Below are positions 35,601 through 49,208 of a stretch of 64,000 nucleotides of DNA, piece after piece. Below the pieces are notes generated by a model. The model was not told where the DNA came from. It ran no database searches and worked only from the letters and a program-made list of their open reading frames with translations. The stretch is from Nemania diffusa (Eukaryota > Ascomycota > Sordariomycetes > Xylariales > Xylariaceae). The DNA is taken from assembly GCA_038501195.1 (NCBI GenBank), contig JBBPUQ010000004.1, positions 992,001-1,056,000 of the forward strand. Reading direction: 5' to 3'. Positions within the stretch are counted from its first letter, which is position 1. Each line of letters opens with the position of its first letter. The translations under genes and the position numbers were made by a program.

Positions 35601-38600
35601 TATGGGATTCTCTTCTCACTATGAAATACAGGGTATTTGCGACAGAAATAGAGCCGTTGGTCAAATAATCGGCGGTGTTGGGAGCCGAAGAAACTGGTTG
35701 GTGGTCAAGGAGATGCCGTTGGTGGCAGTGTAGATTACTTGGGCGACGAGGTTATTGACGGCGACGAGGAAACAAGAGTACTGCGTCGAGTTGCACTTGT
35801 TGTTGTTGTTGTTGGTAGCGGTGGTTGGGGGCGGTTGAATCTCGCTGGAGGGTGGATTTGCGCGGACCAGAAACAGCCAAACTGTGCGAGTGCGGTATTA
35901 AAAATGTAGCCTGGAACACGACCAACAATGAAACTTGAGCTCGTGAGGTAATCTAAGAGGCGATGGGATCATCAACGAGTTTTTCTAAATTTCTGGTTTT
36001 TTTCTATCTTTTTTTCTTAATTCAGTAATGTTGGTGAACACGGTGGGAGGCCGAGATGTAAGTAAGTATATGATATGCAGATGGGTGTTGCTTGGCTTGT
36101 GAGAGGAGAAGGCGGCAGTGTTGTGTGGCAGGTGTGGTAGGATCGAATGAGTGGGAGAGAAGGGGAACAACTGAACTTGGCCAGGTCGGGGGTCGGAGAG
36201 GGCGAAGGATTTTGTTGAACAAGAGCTCTCAGAGACGTGAAGGGGGGGTGGACCGGGGGAGCTTGAAGGGCACATTGCTGAGTTGCCTCAGTGGCCCTCG
36301 TTGGCCCAACCTGGCTCTGACTGGCTGGGGCGAGCAATCCTCGGCACCCTTGTCCTTGTTTGTTCCAAGAAGGGTTTAGGAAGCTGCATCGGTTTCCTGC
36401 AGCAACAACACTATGAGGCCAATCAGCACAGAGTTGCCACCAGACCCACCTGGACCCGCATATGCGTGCTGGGCATGATTGGTCTGACTTGCAACCGCTA
36501 GGTCATTCGTGGGCATGTGGGCGCGGGCGTGGCAAGCCCTGGCCGTGTGGCGTTGTTGATGCTGCTACCTTACCTTACTGACACTACAGCATGCCTGCAC
36601 AGGTATGTAAGTACTGACGCTAAATAGGTATGTACATACATGCTCAGTATGCGTAGATATCCAACCCACACAGTATCGTTGGCTGCAGACCGTCCCCTGC
36701 CCTTCTTTGCTCCTATCATCCTATCCCTTCTGCTTCTTCACCACTCTGCATACCTTATTCTGTACGCCCATACGCAGCACTGTGGTATAAGTAGGTATGT
36801 GACAATTTATTGTCGCCTGTAACCCATCATCGTCACGCTGGAGTTGTACTGTCTGCGTACAGCTGTATGTACAGCAGGACAATGTGGAGATCTATTGATC
36901 CTTCGGTCGACATTCACGCCCAATTGCAGCCTATCCTGCTACACGGTAATGACTCGAACATCATGACACTAGACGAGTCGATAGACAGGCAATTGTGTGT
37001 ACAATATCATTATGGTGCCGTCGTCGCATACCAGTAGGTATCGTGAGATTATTCCCAGCCGCAGCAGACCCGATGGCGGCTCTGTACGGAGATAAATCAT
37101 GCGCCTCGAGAAATCAATACCGCGCGGTATAGTGGTACGACGATTCTAGTGCCGTACTCAAGTGTACGGCGGATTCGATAGCATGTACCAAAATTTGGGT
37201 TTCTGTCCCTGCCGCCAAGTCAGACAACGTCTGTGCTTTTGGTGACCCCCAGGTTTCTCCTCTGACCTGAGGCTGGGTGCCCCCTTTACATACTACCGTT
37301 TGACTAGTAGCCCTGGCCTGGTACTCTGTACTTAAGTTAGGTAGGACGCATATCTATTCTGTATCCATTATCCTATTACGTATGTTACTTTTTCGCTGCC
37401 CATCTTTCGACGACATCTAGGCTCATTATGAACCCGGGGTGGTTTGTTATCCGCCGAATCATTGGTTATGCCTATATCATAATAATCCTTTGAGGTCGCA
37501 ATTTGCAAGGTCTCCGCATAACGGGTGTGAGGCAGTGACATCTACAGTACGCATACAACCCTAGTTCGGCCACTCGGCTCGCGTTCTAGTTTGCGCTATA
37601 GAGTCCAGGGATCCGAGGTATGCACAAGTATACTCGTGTGTGGCTCTCCGCTGGAGCACTGTGACCGTGGACACTGTGGTTCAGATACTTCCGACTGGGT
37701 ACCTACCACACCTCAACCGTCAGGATATTTACCGTCTGGGGAGATACTGTCGAGGAAGACCGTCGGGCGTTCCCTAAGACGGCCTGGAATGGACTAGGGA
37801 GTCAAGCCACCGTAACACTGCGAGTGGGTATGGCAGAGTCTCGCAAGTCCCGTGTCCTACATACGAGCAAAGGAGATTCGATCTTCATCCAAGTAACCTG
37901 TTTGTGCCGTACCTACAGACTATCTAGACTGCTCTCGACTCGGTTTCGAAGGATTCCTCCCACATTCTCGGAGCTTGAAGAGGGTTCTCACTGCTTTACA
38001 TGCTGACTGTGATTATGGTGCTGTACACGCACGCCTGGGCACCTAAGGCTGCTTCTCAGAGAAACGACTGAACACATGTGGTGAGAGTGGGTTAGATACT
38101 CTCGATATCTACTACGTAAGGGCGGTATCATTGTCGCTTGCATCTGTTTACATACCTGACCGCTTACCGACCTGTGTTTAGGTATTGTTTCTACCCTGCC
38201 TTCAGTTTTCAGTTTTGAAGCAGGTTTCAGTTCTCATAGCGACGCAAATGCTAGAAGGGGAATGGCATGTTTCAAGCGCCATTCCCATATGGCCAATGCA
38301 TGACCATCACCAATTTGGCTATAAGCCCATCAAGTATGTAGGTATCTGCATTGCTATGGTTCCATGCAGTTGATGAAGCGCGCATAAGGCCCGCCTGTAA
38401 TAATATGGTCCGGCGCGAATGATGAGCGTAACACTCGATTATCGCTAATTGGCCCAAACAGGCGATGGCCTTCTATTTTTTTCCCACCACACTGGAATGA
38501 CCCTAGCTCCAGCCGCTGCAGAATAGATGCAGCAGTGCCTTATCCAGTGGCTGGGACATGTTCGACCGACAACACAGATTACCGCCGTGATGTTCACCGG

Positions 38601-41326
38601 GTGACCCCTCCCTTAAACTTGGAAATACCACCAAGCACTGGCGAAGATCATGATAGTTCGTTCGGACGAGCCCGTGGTCCAATTTAGGTGGTTGGTCACG
38701 AGCAATTGCATGTTACATGGTACGTTCGAGAACCATGTCTTGCAGGTCTTCCGTGGCCTCTCTTATGGTAGCATCATATAATCTATCCTATCCCGCATCT
38801 ATGCGTATAACTCGATACCCCAAAGCGACTGGGACTATCTAGATAGTGACTACAGTAGGCACACCTACAGTCCTTACACTACTATGTAACTAGGCATGGC
38901 CACTAGCACCATAGATCCACTTCGGCGGCTTGCGCGATGGTAACGCCACCCTGTGACGAAAGCGGCAAAAGGAAGGACGACATGCTAAGCGTGGTACATT
39001 TCCGGGTTGTTGCGAGTCTACTCTTACGCAGTATTAACAGTACCTAACAGTAACTAGCATACTAACCTAGTCATAGCATTAACTTGCTGCTCTGAGTCGT
39101 CTATAGGTCACAAGAAGTAATTATTACAGGTAACCAATTCTAGAATCAAGTTTATGTTGCAGCATTATCGTCATCCCTTAGTTAACCCGGTAGTGGGCGA
39201 ATATTAGTTCTCATCTATATAATTAACGAACTACTCGTAGACATGGTATCCTCCTGCCGGAGGTTAAAGCCGGCTGGAGGATTCAGCATTCCGATAACCG
39301 CCGAATCAATACCTATCTATTAACTGGGTATGTATATTTCAAGACCATATATGTTATCGCTCTCGATTAAACTTGCACTTTGATGCAGAGCTGATAAAGC
39401 AACCACAGCTAGCCTTGGATTGTAGTGCACCATATTTCATGCTTTCCTTTATCCAATAAAAGGCTAGAACTCCGTAAATACTTGGTAAATCACCGCGAAC
39501 TTAGAATCTAGTGTCTCCTGTCCCTAGACGTCGTTCCACCATCTCGATAGACCTCTTGTCTATCTCCTCCTTGGACGAGCCATAGGCTAAAGTCTAGTTC
39601 GCAACCTCTTCCCCTCTATACCATGCATATCAATCAGCATATCAGGGTAGTGACGACCAACAATTCCCACCGCATGCCCAAGTAAACGTACCTTGCTAGA
39701 TTTTCGTGTCACCGTGGCGGGTGTATTCTAGGGAAGGGCATGCCTGGCCCAGTCTTGGTGGTAGCCTTGGATCCTGACCGCGGGAGACGTCATATTAGGT
39801 GGTTTAGTCCCGGAATGGATAGAAAGGTAGTCTCAGTTAGGAGGAAGGGTATGATATAGAGCTCAGTAGATACATAAATTGATAACTGGACCCCCTGGGT
39901 TTCTAAAGGGGCTAGGGCAGTTATATATATAGCCAAAACTACCAACGCAATTATCGCGAAAGATCCTGTTACAATCCGATCACTTAGCTTTTTAGATAGT
40001 AGGTATTGCGTGGGAAAAGGGATTTTCATGTTTCTCATGAGAGAGTGCCTAGTATGAAGGCTTAACCATGATGAGTGCGGGCTATGTGTCTGTATATGTG
40101 AAGTAGTAAGAGCTGTGGTGCCTCAACCAAGAAGCAATATATTCAGATACGACTGACTAACAGCAGCGTGGTCAACAGAAAGAGGGCATAAATTTAACAG
40201 CATTGCCTGTATCAAACCCATTGTGTACATATACCATTATGTCACTGACATGATTTACAGCGTGTTTTTCCACCATGAGAACAATAGCCCATACCACCAT
40301 TATCCAACCTTTGCTATCCAAACTGCCCTATCATATAGACTCCTTCATGATCAGGTCAAGGCCTCTAACTTCAAGTTACGTTAGTCTTACATTGCGTAAG
40401 ATTTATCATTTGGGTACTGTTTCATTTCCGAGGTTTAAGAAACAATGTATCTCGAGTCTTAGTATGGGCATACTGACTCACTCATTACTAAATTATGTGA
40501 TGATGTTCCTGCTGATCTGTACGACTCGAATATACACAATAAAAAGGAAAAGAAAAAAGCCTGCCAGCATCTTTGCTATATGTGCTACACTCCTTATATA
40601 TAATCTGCCGTAGGCAACGCAGGGCCGATGCAATGCTTGTTTTTCCCCAATTGCTGCCTATATTGATACATTGCGTTCTCTTTAGGTAGAAACACCGAGG
40701 CCATGTGCCTGATTTAAATACCTGGTGCCCTTCCGTACTCTTTCACACACTTACAACATAAATTTACAAGATACAAGGATCTATACTTCATACCTACCTA
40801 AAGTATCCCGGCGTTCGGTGACGAATGCAAGTAAAGGCTACCTACTATGTATATAGATCCAAGCGTGAGAGTAAATGTGTCTTGACTAGTTAAGCTTGAC
40901 TATCTAGGCTCTCATCAAATGCCTAAAATTAGTCTGATAGCAGTCTTCTTGATACCATCCTATCAAAACAGGTACCTCACGACTGGGCAATTAGTTATCC
41001 ATCTCTCGGTATCCGACTGCGAAGAGTATACAGTGGCAATTCTTGAAAACCCTTATGCAAGAGAGCTAAGTACGCGTCTTGAGATATGAGAGTGTATGGT
41101 TATGTTCACTTGACATAGGTTGTCTGCTTTTCTATCTGCAGAGTAAGTGGTACCTTAGTTTATCAATAAGATTTACGCTCATAGGCTCCTTAAGGTCTCG
41201 GCTCAAGGCGCCATAATCTTATCTTGGTGGTGGGACATTATTATTTAGGTGTTTTAGAGGCTTACCGACAATGTTGTTGACCCATGTCGCTCTCATTATA
41301 CGTAATTATATAAAGTGTAATGCTAA
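35601..41326. other. Long gene-poor stretch
   Basis: The first about 800 bp is the probable long leader and promoter of the disordered-protein gene, with a GTT repeat at about 35,795-35,815. The rest (36.5-41.3 kb) is AT-leaning with many TACCTAC/GTAGGTA words. Short open frames such as 39790-40038 (-) and 40275-40613 (+) contain hydrophobic runs but show no other gene evidence. Confidence 0.5.
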
Positions 41327-42426
41327 CTACGCTTTGTCTAGACCTCGAGCCTTTACGAAGCGATTAATCTGCTCTCTGGTAATTTTATCATTGTACTGCT
41401 CATGGCATTCGTAAAATGAAATTAATTCCTGTGTACAGTCAACCATCCCTTCAATATCGACGTTGCTCTCTGTGAGAAAAGCTGCGTATCGTTGTACTTT
41501 GTTTGCTCGGGATTCCTGCTGCCTCTCCTTATCAGAGGTACCAGAGCTATTCTGGCTACTATTGCTGCCGCCAGTCCTGCCTGGTGCTTGTGCTTGTGCT
41601 TGTGCTTGTGCTAGCGCAGCAGTTGCAGCAGCCATATTTGCCGCCGTCGTGCCCGGACTATTTGGACGTAGGACCATGGCCAGTAAAATGGCGGTGAGGG
41701 CAATTATATGGGGTGGATAGAGGAGCGGCAGATCAGTCATGTAGTGGTCGTTCACAATGGACAGTGCCAGGTTGGCTTCGTCTTGGGATAGGAAGAAGTC
41801 GGACTGGAGACTGGTCAAGGTTCGGTATGGTTGGTGGACGATTAAGTGTGAATGCATCTCGGATATCATGAAGAACTCGCATTCACCAAGGCGTGAAATA
41901 TCCAGAGTTACGATATCTGCTGCAGCACCAAAGGTTGCTCTCTGTTAGCCAACTCAACCCGAGGCCAAGACAAGGGGGGTGCTCATACTAGTCCACAGAG
42001 ATCGCGCTTCTGACACTACTAGTCTTATATGTTGCGGGCATTCCTCCATCTTACAAGCTAAGTATAGTGCGGTCGCGATGACGAGGTAGGGGTTCGTTCG
42101 GCGAATTTCGACTTTGCAATAGAACCGCTTGAGATAGACCTGAGCTGTCGCAAGAGCCTGTTGCCTCACACCAAGCCTCTTGCCAAGCCGGCCAAGTTCT
42201 GGTACAGCAGCAAGCAGTTAGTAAGCACCGTCTTTATGGCATCAAGTCTTGGTCAGTGAAGCTCACGTTGGTTGAAATAGATGCTCAAGTGTCTCAGCTG
42301 CGGCAGGGGAAACATCTGGACCAAACCCTGCTCGCTCTCCTCGAGCTTCTCCCGCATCTGGGCCAGTTCATCTTTGGAGAACTGCCAGCAACGACGCTGA
42401 GTGGACTCCCAGTAGTTCGCGGCCAT
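41327..42426 (-). CDS. SSN8: Cyclin C, Mediator kinase-module subunit (SSN8)
   Basis: Three exons (42426-42267, 42198-41989, 41919-41327) encode 320 residues. The start [20 protein letters not shown] is the family's N-terminal signature. The cyclin box includes [40 protein letters not shown] and [16 protein letters not shown]. After the second intron come [20 protein letters not shown] and [20 protein letters not shown], then the second cyclin fold. For the second intron I chose donor GTATGA and acceptor CTGCAG because this keeps the frame, places a CTAAC branch point about 25 bp upstream and aligns with homologues; an acceptor closer to CTAAC would break the frame. A short QAQAQAQA run and a Ser-rich insert lie in the second fold. 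Cyclin C pairs with the Cdk8-type kinase SSN3 to modulate RNA polymerase II through Mediator. Confidence 0.92.
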
Positions 42427-43394
42427 GTTTGCCCTCGCGGGGATGATAGGGTTGTGTCAATAGTATATTGTGTGTAGAGCAGAAGACGTGGAGAGGGACA
42501 GGGAGCCGGCTAGATAGACATTGTGATCATGACATATCGGTGGTTGTGCCTGCGAACCCCAATCCAGCAACGCTGAACCGGTAGTCTCCTGAGCTTAGAC
42601 CGCAGTAAGCATCAACAACATTAATAGAGGATGGGCGAGAAGAGGCGAGAAGAGGAGAAAATCAAAGTAGAATTGGATATATAAAGCCCAACTCAAGGTA
42701 GAGAAGCCCTTGAGTATATGTAGATCGATATCTATCAGTACGTTGGAGCACTGGAAGAAGGTAGCGAAGGGGGAATATGAGGTTGTGCAGCTGCATGTTG
42801 TCGCGAGCACAGAATGCGTGCAGTTCTGCATGAGGTGCCTACATACCTAAGGTACCTGTACCTTACCTGCCTATACCAGGTAGGTACTGTGCAGGAGGCG
42901 CGAATACCCTACCAAGTTGTACCGCCTTATAACACTGTACTAGATATATGCATCTCCGCTACCGGACGGAGCTGTTTGCACTGTACGTTACCGTGTGGGA
43001 TGACGTAGTGCACGGACCTGTATGCTTCCCCTCCAAGTGCTTATCGACCTATCGACCTATCCACATGCCGCGATAAACTCCAATTGGCCTCTAGTTATTC
43101 GCAATCCGACCTTTCGGGAACCCTTGTTTCTTTTCTTGGCACAGTTTGGCATCTGATTGTGTAGGAGTGCATCTTTTGCGCGCAACCCTTGAACACCCTC
43201 TATTTACTGCATGCGAGCGACAACCTACGTCAGTCTGATCCTGATAGCCCGCACCTGTATTTGCATCCGCGAGGGAATGCTCTGCGACGCGTATGCGACC
43301 GATGTTCGAATCCGAATGCCCTGCACAACGATGCTCGAGTCATAGCCTCGGACAGACCCCGTCTCCTATGCTGTCATTGTCATGAACACCCAGC
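42427..43394. other. Divergent intergenic region between SSN8 and the mitochondrial carrier gene
   Basis: Promoters of two divergently transcribed genes must lie here. Dense TACCTACC/GGTAGGTA words occur at 42,835-42,885. A GTTCGAATCC word at about 43,303 resembles a tRNA B box, but no clover-leaf folds around it. Confidence 0.5.
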
Positions 43395-45977
43395 ATGGGA
43401 CTTCCTGACGTGGTCACCGAAATAAAGATGGAAATGGCCGAATCGCAGAACGAGCGCGATGCTCGGGTTGAGCAGCTCTGGAAGAAGCTCGACTACCAAG
43501 GCAAGGGCGAGCTGGATTGGAAGGGCTTACAGAGAGGACTCAAGAAGATCGATCATCGTCAGTAGTAACTCCTCCGCATCCCCGCCGCCTGTGCTCGCGC
43601 ACTCGCGCACTCTGAGCACACTCTGAGCACGCACTTTCGCACTCGCGCTGCTGACACAACTCGCCCAGCACTGAAAAATGCCGACGAGATGCTCAAGGAT
43701 ATAATCAAGGCTGTAGACACCAATGGCGACGGCAAGATTCAGTACGAAGGTCGGTTTGCACCCATGTACTGGCTCTATTCTAAGAGAACCAAAACTACCT
43801 ACACACCCATCCCGGCCTTTTCACGACCAAGGCTGACATGGCGATCCAGAGTTTCGTGTCTTCGTCGAGGCAGCTGAACGCCAGCTTTTTCATCTCTTCC
43901 AGTCTATAGATCGGGATAAGAACGGCAAACTTGACAAGGAGGAGCTCCAAGCCGCATTCCACAAGGTCGGCTTGGCAGTGCCCAATCGTAGATTGGATGA
44001 GTTTTTCAAAGATATTGATCACAATAGTGATGGATTTATTACTTATGAAGAATGGCGGTAAGTTTGGCTCCTGTTCTCCTCTTAATCCAATGTGGGATGC
44101 GCCAGGCATTAGAGCTACATTAGCAACGTACCCAGAAAACAGAATGCTTGTTAGCTACCTGGATATGCCAATTATATTCTCTATTCCTTAGAAGCCACCA
44201 TGAATCTCGTTTGTACTCATATACGTGGGATAAATGCTGATGACGCCCGAAACTAGAAACTTTCTGCTTTTCATGCCCAACACTGATTCCGCAACAACAC
44301 TGCACACAGTTTTCACTTTCTATTCAGATATTCTTACTCTTAGCGCAGAGGGAGACTCGGTGATGAGTGAGAAAACCCTTGAGGGAACAGGTACGACTAT
44401 AGGCTTCCTTCTATCCATCCTCTTTGGTTCAATTATAAGAATCGCCTTTCCCACCTGGCAGCCATCAAAGCAGGATCCTACCTCACTACTATCTTCTAAC
44501 TCTTTCCTATCTCCATCGCCTACTTCTTCATCCTCATCTTTGCCCGAATCCGATACCCACCTGCACTCACCAGCAGCGGATATTCTACGAGAGACCGATG
44601 ATCCAGATGATATAAACCCAGCAGCATCACAATCATGTGCTATAGTACCCCATGTCACAATTGTGTCGGGGGTATCCTCTAGCACATCTAACACGGTGGG
44701 AGGAGCAACGCCGGCTGACCTTTCCACTTCTCAAGACACTCAGATTGAAAATGCAACACGTGACAAGGTCAAGAAATCCGTGCTGATAAACTACATCCCC
44801 GATCCAGGCTATTTTATTGCCGGAGCCGTTGCGGGCGGCATTTCTCGTACCGCTACTGCTCCCCTCGACCGACTTAAGGTGTACCTATTGGTCAATACCA
44901 AGTCTGAGGCTAATGCCGCTCTCAAGGCCGCCAAGAAGGGCCAGCCGATTTCAGCTTTAAGGAATGCTGGACGACCACTTATTGCGGCCGTGACCGATCT
45001 CTACAAGTCTGGAGGCGTACGGGGATTCTTTGCCGGTAAGCTATTGGCACTCATCACACTTGTCATCGCTCCTAATGTGATTGAATGAATAGGCAATGGC
45101 CTTAATGTCGTTAAGATCATGCCGGAGACGGCAATTAGAGTATGTATATTACACGTCTCATGAAGCTGAGAGACCACGACTTATATCTTTATCAGTTTGG
45201 GGCATACGAGGCCGCGAAGAATGCCTTGGCTGGTCTTGAAGGTCATAATGATCCTCACAATATCAACCCTTACTCGAAATTCGTTGCTGGTGGCGCCGCT
45301 GGAATGGCTGCACAGTGAGCTCCCTTCCCTTTTGCTCTCTTTGTTCTAATTCTAACCTAGATGTAATTAGGTTTTGCGTCTATCCTCTAGATACACTCAA
45401 GTTTCGGTACGTATTATCGTCAGGGCTATTTTGTTGCCCTTTTACTGACGAAATATTTAGTCTGCAATCTGAGTACGTCTCAGGCGGGGCCCGAGGTAAT
45501 GCACTTTTATTCCAAACAGCCCGTAAGATGTTAGCAGAAGGTGGTGTTCGGGCCGCGTACCGCGGTGTTACGATGGGCTTGATCGGCATGTTCCCATACT
45601 CAGCGATTGATATGGGCACGTTTGAGCTGCTGAAGGTAACATACATCCAATACAAAGCGAAGGCGTCCGGCTGCCATGAGGAAGACGCACAACCTAGCAC
45701 GTTTGCTACAGGACTCATGGGAGCGTCGTCAGGTGCCTTCGGTGCCTCGGTTGTCTATCCTCTCAATGTGCTTCGCACCCGACTCCAGACACAAGGTACC
45801 AGCATGCATCCAGCACGATACACGGGTATTTGGGATGTGGCCCATAAAACAGTCAAGAACGAAGGTTTCCGAGGTCTCTACAAAGGCTTGATGCCAAATC
45901 TGCTCAAAGTCGCGCCCGCGCTTAGTATTACGTGGATGGTGTACGAGAATGCAAAGAAGGCTATGCATCTTCACTAG
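43395..45977 (+). CDS. Calcium-binding mitochondrial carrier (SCaMC/Sal1 type)
   Basis: Eight exons (43395-43557, 43669-43749, 43850-44057, 44257-45035, 45093-45139, 45196-45314, 45371-45406, 45461-45977) encode 649 residues. Four EF-hand-like loops lie near residues 33-44, 71-82 (DTNGDGKIQYEE, canonical), 102-113 (DRDKNGKLDKEE) and 138-149 (DHNSDGFITYEE); the first is degenerate. A Ser/Pro-rich linker of about 110 residues separates them from three solute-carrier repeats with signatures PLDRLKVYL, YPLDTLKFRLQ and YPLNVLRTRLQ. This is the architecture of calcium-activated ATP-Mg/phosphate carriers of the inner mitochondrial membrane (yeast Sal1), with the EF-hand part facing the intermembrane space. 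I chose ATG 43395 because an in-frame stop lies just upstream; ATG 43428 is an alternative. The linker is longer than usual, and several introns are phase 1 or 2. Confidence 0.92.
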
Positions 45978-48900
45978 AGAATCTCTACGGTGCCGAATCT
46001 ATTGCTTTGTGCTTGACGTTGAGCGGGCATGCTCACGGTTTCCGCCTACATCGAATTCCAACGACACATTTACAAAATTAGACCCAAATGGTCAATCTCA
46101 GGGGGACAGACATCGACTCTTACCGTTAAGCCTCCGTCACTATTTAGAGCATAGAGAATGAGACATCAGAAAGGAAGGGTTAGGTTAAGAGAGGTACGAG
46201 AGTGGTTATATCCAGTCTACATTGACATGCATTGGTTGGCGTTTCAGGATTTTCACTCCTGTTGACCTAGGTAATTTTTGTCTCATTTTCACAGGTCACT
46301 TTGATCGTCAAATCGTCATAAGGGCACTTTAGATAGGGGAACGCCGAGATACCCCTCCCTGCGCAGTTGGTTTCGTTGGTATGAGGTTTCTCTGTTTCTC
46401 AGCAGGCGGATATGGGGGGTATAGTGAATCTGGCTTTTTACACGCAGGGATGCGCATGTTGTACAAAAGGTTTTATTGTCGACAACGTTGGTGAGGTCAC
46501 CGCGATAGCAGCTATTCGTGACGATGCTGTTTCGTCGATCACTTGGAAGTGAGCTGTCATAGCCTCCTACTTAGCTATCTTATTCACATAAAAAGGGGGT
46601 TCGATCAATGGACATTATCACTTATACACAGTAACTTGGCGCCTTCACTTGAGTGTGGATCTCCGCTTTCTACGATCCTAGACCTTAGCTGACGCATCCT
46701 TAGTCTGGGATCCGTTACGGGGCGCGGACTAATAATTGCTCCGTAGTGCGCGCTCACTACATACTCGGACTTCATATATCTACGCAGTATTGGTATGTCG
46801 GATTGCGCGCCACGGATGAAAGCGCCCCTACTGATAGGAGATTACCGGACGCCGAAATAAGAAAGCGTCGAATCCTAACGGTGCTTGTAGCAATATCCAA
46901 CTTGTCACAAGAAGCTGCCGATGTGTCAAATATGTGTCTAGGCAACATCACATATACCGGGTAGATAGGGGTTAGGTGAGGGATATTGATTGGTCTCGAT
47001 TTAAAAATACCTTTTCTCGTGAAGCCTACCTAATCTCACGAATGCAGGTTACTGACAACTAAGGTTGCACAACACACTCTTTTGGGTTGCCCGCTCCTAT
47101 ACTGCGATTCCCAACTTGTAAGTGTCAGTATTGCAAGGTAGTATATTCAACAAGAATCAAATGTCGGTCGACGCTTGCTTTTTTAGCTACCTTACGCATA
47201 TCTTGGATTAGCGGTGAGGGATATCTGTAAAATATAAACCTCACTCTAGATTATTCCTATCGGGTATGTTTTACGAGCCGTGATAAGCAGCTGCTAACTT
47301 AACTATAGTATAGAGAAACGAAACCAGCCTACTATTTATAGATTAGGCACAGCACGCTGCGGGATACCTTTAAATTTCCGGCTGTCACAGAGCCATATGC
47401 AGCGGAATTCTCCTATACCCCTCGTGTCGAGCTGTATCGGGGGACTTGTCTGCAGCCTTACCGGGAATAACGATAGTCAAATGGCACTCCTCTTATATCC
47501 CTTTGAACTGTGAAACCCACGACAATGTTCTAGGTTATCTGACCTCGTGTACGTTGATCTATGGTCCTTTTCCAGGGGTTTCTCGAAGAGCTCGTTGAAA
47601 CGGGTGTTTTCGGGAAACGAGAACGTGGAGACGCGTTTTACTCTGCATGCGACCTACCTCAGGGTCACTGAGTGTGCCAATACATAACATCAATATCCTT
47701 CATATAGTTCATATAGGGGCTCAACCGGTAACAACCTATATGTCCTGCATTATGTGCTCGGCCTGACTCAAGTGGCGGTATGCGCGACTATTGGGTGATT
47801 CTAGTTCTAATATTCAGGGGATCGGCATCGAAGGCATTGACGCATGCGCGAGGCGGTTCGTATCGCACTTGCAGCACGATATACCATTGGATATAGTACC
47901 ACGTCGTCTATCTACTTTCCGCCTCATGAACCTCCCCAACAAACCGTCGCTTTCATAATATGCACACTCACTACTTACTAAAGTGACCGGTCACGTAGTC
48001 CCCGAGCCCACCTTGCGTCTACTAATAGGAAAGTCGCAAAACGCGGGGGAGTTGGGGACCCCTAGCAATTTCGCTTAACAACGACTGGCGTAGGGATACG
48101 AAAGGGGCATACTGGATTCATATCGGGTTCTGAGCTGTCATGTTCGATCTCTGTTTATTCTCTTCGCGTTGAAACATGCAGCCAAGTATGGGTTCATGTA
48201 TTATAAGTGACCGCGAGTAAATATTCACAAATCTACATATATCATGTAACGTTTGATTAAAAGGAGGTCTAGGTATACCTAGCATGATTGGCTCAACTGC
48301 ATATTTCCCCTTAGTTATTTTGTATATGGTATCGTTGGTGCACTATAGACTACCGTATTATTTGGTGTAGGTATCATTGAATCCTCCTTTTCATCAAGCA
48401 GAGGGAAAGCGTCTGGATTTCCGCTCTTTACAGATAGCGAAGATGCCTTACCGATATTGCTTGGCGCGTTTGTGTCTACGCAATAGCCGCTCATCTTTGT
48501 TTGGCTATAGATAAGAAATTTGCACTTTTAGGCAGGCTGCGAGGTGCCCTCATTCACATATGGTCTTGTTAGGGGCTTATCTAGTGGGTGGTTTGGTTAG
48601 AGATCTCGTTTGCATACTCTATCCGTACTCAATCACCTATTCAGTGGGGCCCCTGAACTTGAAGCGGGAAGCTAATTTTATCATTGGCAAGCTGCCTATT
48701 AAGCCATATGCTAAGTGATGTCCCACAATACTGGTTATGCTGCGCGACGTGTCGTCGCGTTATATAGTCTAGCATAGCTTAAGTGTGGAAGACTGCCTGG
48801 GAAATTTGATGTAGTGTCACCATTTTATCCTGATACTGTAGTAACCTTAACCACGACCTGTCGAGAGCTAACCATATTCAATGATGTCCGCATACTGAGT

Positions 48901-49208
48901 GCAAATTAACCTACCATTTAACTCCACGCTGCCGCTCAGGTACGGTGATATCTTAGAGTCAGTATATGCCTTGAGCAACGAAAGAATGCTACTGCTATTT
49001 TCGAGGTGCTTATAGACTGTAGAAGTAAGCAAGTTATAATTCATGGCTAGTAGGCTTGATGTTGAGACTGGCAACTTTCATGCCTGACTTAAGATTTTTT
49101 CGTACACCTATCTCTCGCGTGCTGTCGGTCAACCGATTTACCCTCAGCCTATCACTTGACGTGAGTGGTAAATTCAAAACAACTAGGCTAGCTCATTCCA
49201 AGAGCGCC
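45978..49208. other. Gene-poor stretch between the housekeeping and accessory regions
   Basis: No gene is supportable across about 3.2 kb. The DNA has no recognisable transposase remnants in the frames I read. It marks the change from intact conserved genes on the left to accessory genes on the right. Confidence 0.5.

Noticed and set aside
40275..40613. A 112-codon plus-strand frame with hydrophobic runs
   Set aside because: The AT-rich background produces hydrophobic codons by chance. No start context or homology could be seen.
43280..43330. A tRNA-like B-box word (GTTCGAATCC)
   Set aside because: No A box at the right distance and no acceptor stem pairing around it.
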